Assembly (NCBI GenBank): GCA_021731425.1
Contig: JAKFXJ010000262.1
Span: 1-6,215, forward strand
Origin: Limnohabitans sp.
GTDB lineage: Bacteria > Pseudomonadota > Gammaproteobacteria > Burkholderiales > Burkholderiaceae_C
DNA: 6,215 nt
Reading direction: 5' to 3'
Within the stretch, counting starts at the first letter, position 1. Each line of letters opens with the position of its first letter. The notes below the pieces were generated by a model that saw only the letters and a list, made by a program, of their open reading frames with translations, made no database searches and had not been told where the DNA came from. Of this stretch, positions 5,735-6,215 are shown piece after piece. Position numbers and translations under genes: made by a program.

Positions 5735-5770
5735 GAAACGCATGGGGAAATCCTAGCATCAATCCTCGCG

Positions 5771-5782
5771 AAAAGCGCTTTT
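5771..5782. repeat. 12-bp perfect palindrome next to the miaA stop
   Basis: AAAAGCGCTTTT is a perfect palindrome that directly abuts the miaA stop codon (5783-5785), in the gap between miaA and the nucleotidyltransferase gene. As RNA it could form only a weak A-U stem with a GCGC loop, so it is a poor terminator. As DNA it could be a binding site for a dimeric regulator of the downstream pair. That use is speculation. Confidence 0.3.
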
Positions 5783-6215
5783 TTAAGCCGTCAGCGCGTG
5801 AATGGCTGTTTGATTGACCTGTTGTACCGCGTCGGCCGCCTGGGCATTGACCACCCGCCGCCCCGGCATGCTGCGCAGCCATGTGATTTGCCGCTTGGCC
5901 AGTTGGCGCGTGGCAAAGATGCCGCGCTCCAGGATGTCGGCTTCGCGCCAACCTGCATCCAGTCCTTCCCAAGCCTGGCGGTAACCCACGCAGCGCATGG
6001 ACGGCAGGTCGGGGTGCAGGTCGCCGCGTGCACGCAGGTCTTTGACTTCGTCCATGAAACCTGCCGCCATCATCTGCTCAAATCGCAAGGCGATGCGTTG
6101 GTGCAGCCAGGCGCGGTCTTGGGGTTCGAGGGAAATCAGGCGTCCGGCTCCCGTCGAATCGGGATGGCCCGCTGTTTTTCGGGCAGTATTTTTCTGGTGG
6201 AAAAACGACAGCGGC
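5783..6215 (-). CDS. miaA: tRNA dimethylallyltransferase, C-terminal half (partial)
   Basis: MiaA transfers a dimethylallyl group from DMAPP to N6 of A37 in tRNAs that read codons starting with U, the first step to ms2i6A; it improves codon-anticodon pairing. The frame is open through the right edge, so the N-terminal part, with the ATP-like P-loop and catalytic Asp/Thr region, is outside. The 143 visible residues begin [13 protein letters not shown] and include [20 protein letters not shown] (26-45), [20 protein letters not shown] (52-71), RCVGYRQAW (74-82) and [16 protein letters not shown] (101-116). The last three match the most conserved C-terminal blocks of E. coli MiaA, including the VGYRQ and [12 protein letters not shown] segments. 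The gene stops with TAA 60 nt before the nucleotidyltransferase gene on the same strand, without a clear terminator between them. Roughly half of the usual ~315-340 residues are seen, and nothing visible is broken. Confidence 0.96.
   Translation of the reverse strand, partial: PLSFFHQKNTARKTAGHPDSTGAGRLISLEPQDRAWLHQRIALRFEQMMAAGFMDEVKDLRARGDLHPDLPSMRCVGYRQAWEGLDAGWREADILERGIFATRQLAKRQITWLRSMPGRRVVNAQAADAVQQVNQTAIHALTA

Noticed and set aside
5763..5786. Intrinsic terminator after miaA
   Set aside because: On the minus strand, the strand of miaA transcription, the only stems are a 3-bp GC pairing or a loop-poor A-U palindrome, and no T-tract follows a stable stem. Evidence is too weak for a terminator call.

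Overview
The window looks like a chromosomal segment from a betaproteobacterium of the order Burkholderiales, most likely a Comamonadaceae-type genome. This is inferred from the gene order nuoM-nuoN-DUF2818-NUDIX-DUF1178-arfB, the style of the protein sequences, and a GC content near 60-65% in sampled core-gene lines. The genus cannot be fixed by eye. Genes cover almost everything: no gap exceeds about 90 bases, and no tRNA, rRNA, CRISPR array or insertion sequence was seen.

Plus strand, 1-4856: the end of the respiratory complex I operon. It holds nuoM (5' end outside the window), nuoN, and a small three-helix membrane protein of the DUF2818 family. These are followed by a NUDIX hydrolase of the ADP-ribose pyrophosphatase type, a DUF1178 zinc-ribbon-like protein whose start overlaps the NUDIX stop (ATGA), and the ribosome-rescue hydrolase arfB. 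All run the same way with short gaps and could be one transcript. NuoM and NuoN both keep the charged residues of the proton-translocating antiporter-like subunits.

Convergent junction, 4857-4943: a perfect 13-bp GC-rich inverted repeat with a 28-nt loop and no T-tract. A short minus-strand open frame runs through it and reads like a protein C-terminus, possibly a gene remnant.

Minus strand, 6215-4944: the C-terminal half of miaA (tRNA dimethylallyltransferase) enters from the right edge. It is followed by a two-gene module: a minimal nucleotidyltransferase (MntA-like) and a HEPN-domain protein (HepT-like) with an RX4HXY motif, joined by a GTGA overlap. This is the pattern of a HEPN/MNT toxin-antitoxin system, in which the nucleotidyltransferase AMPylates and silences the HEPN RNase. 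The module has a lower GC content (about 51-53% in hand-counted stretches) than its surroundings and sits between housekeeping genes, so it is the accessory element here. The most notable observations are this module, its family-specific motif differences, and the repeat and possible gene remnant at its downstream edge.
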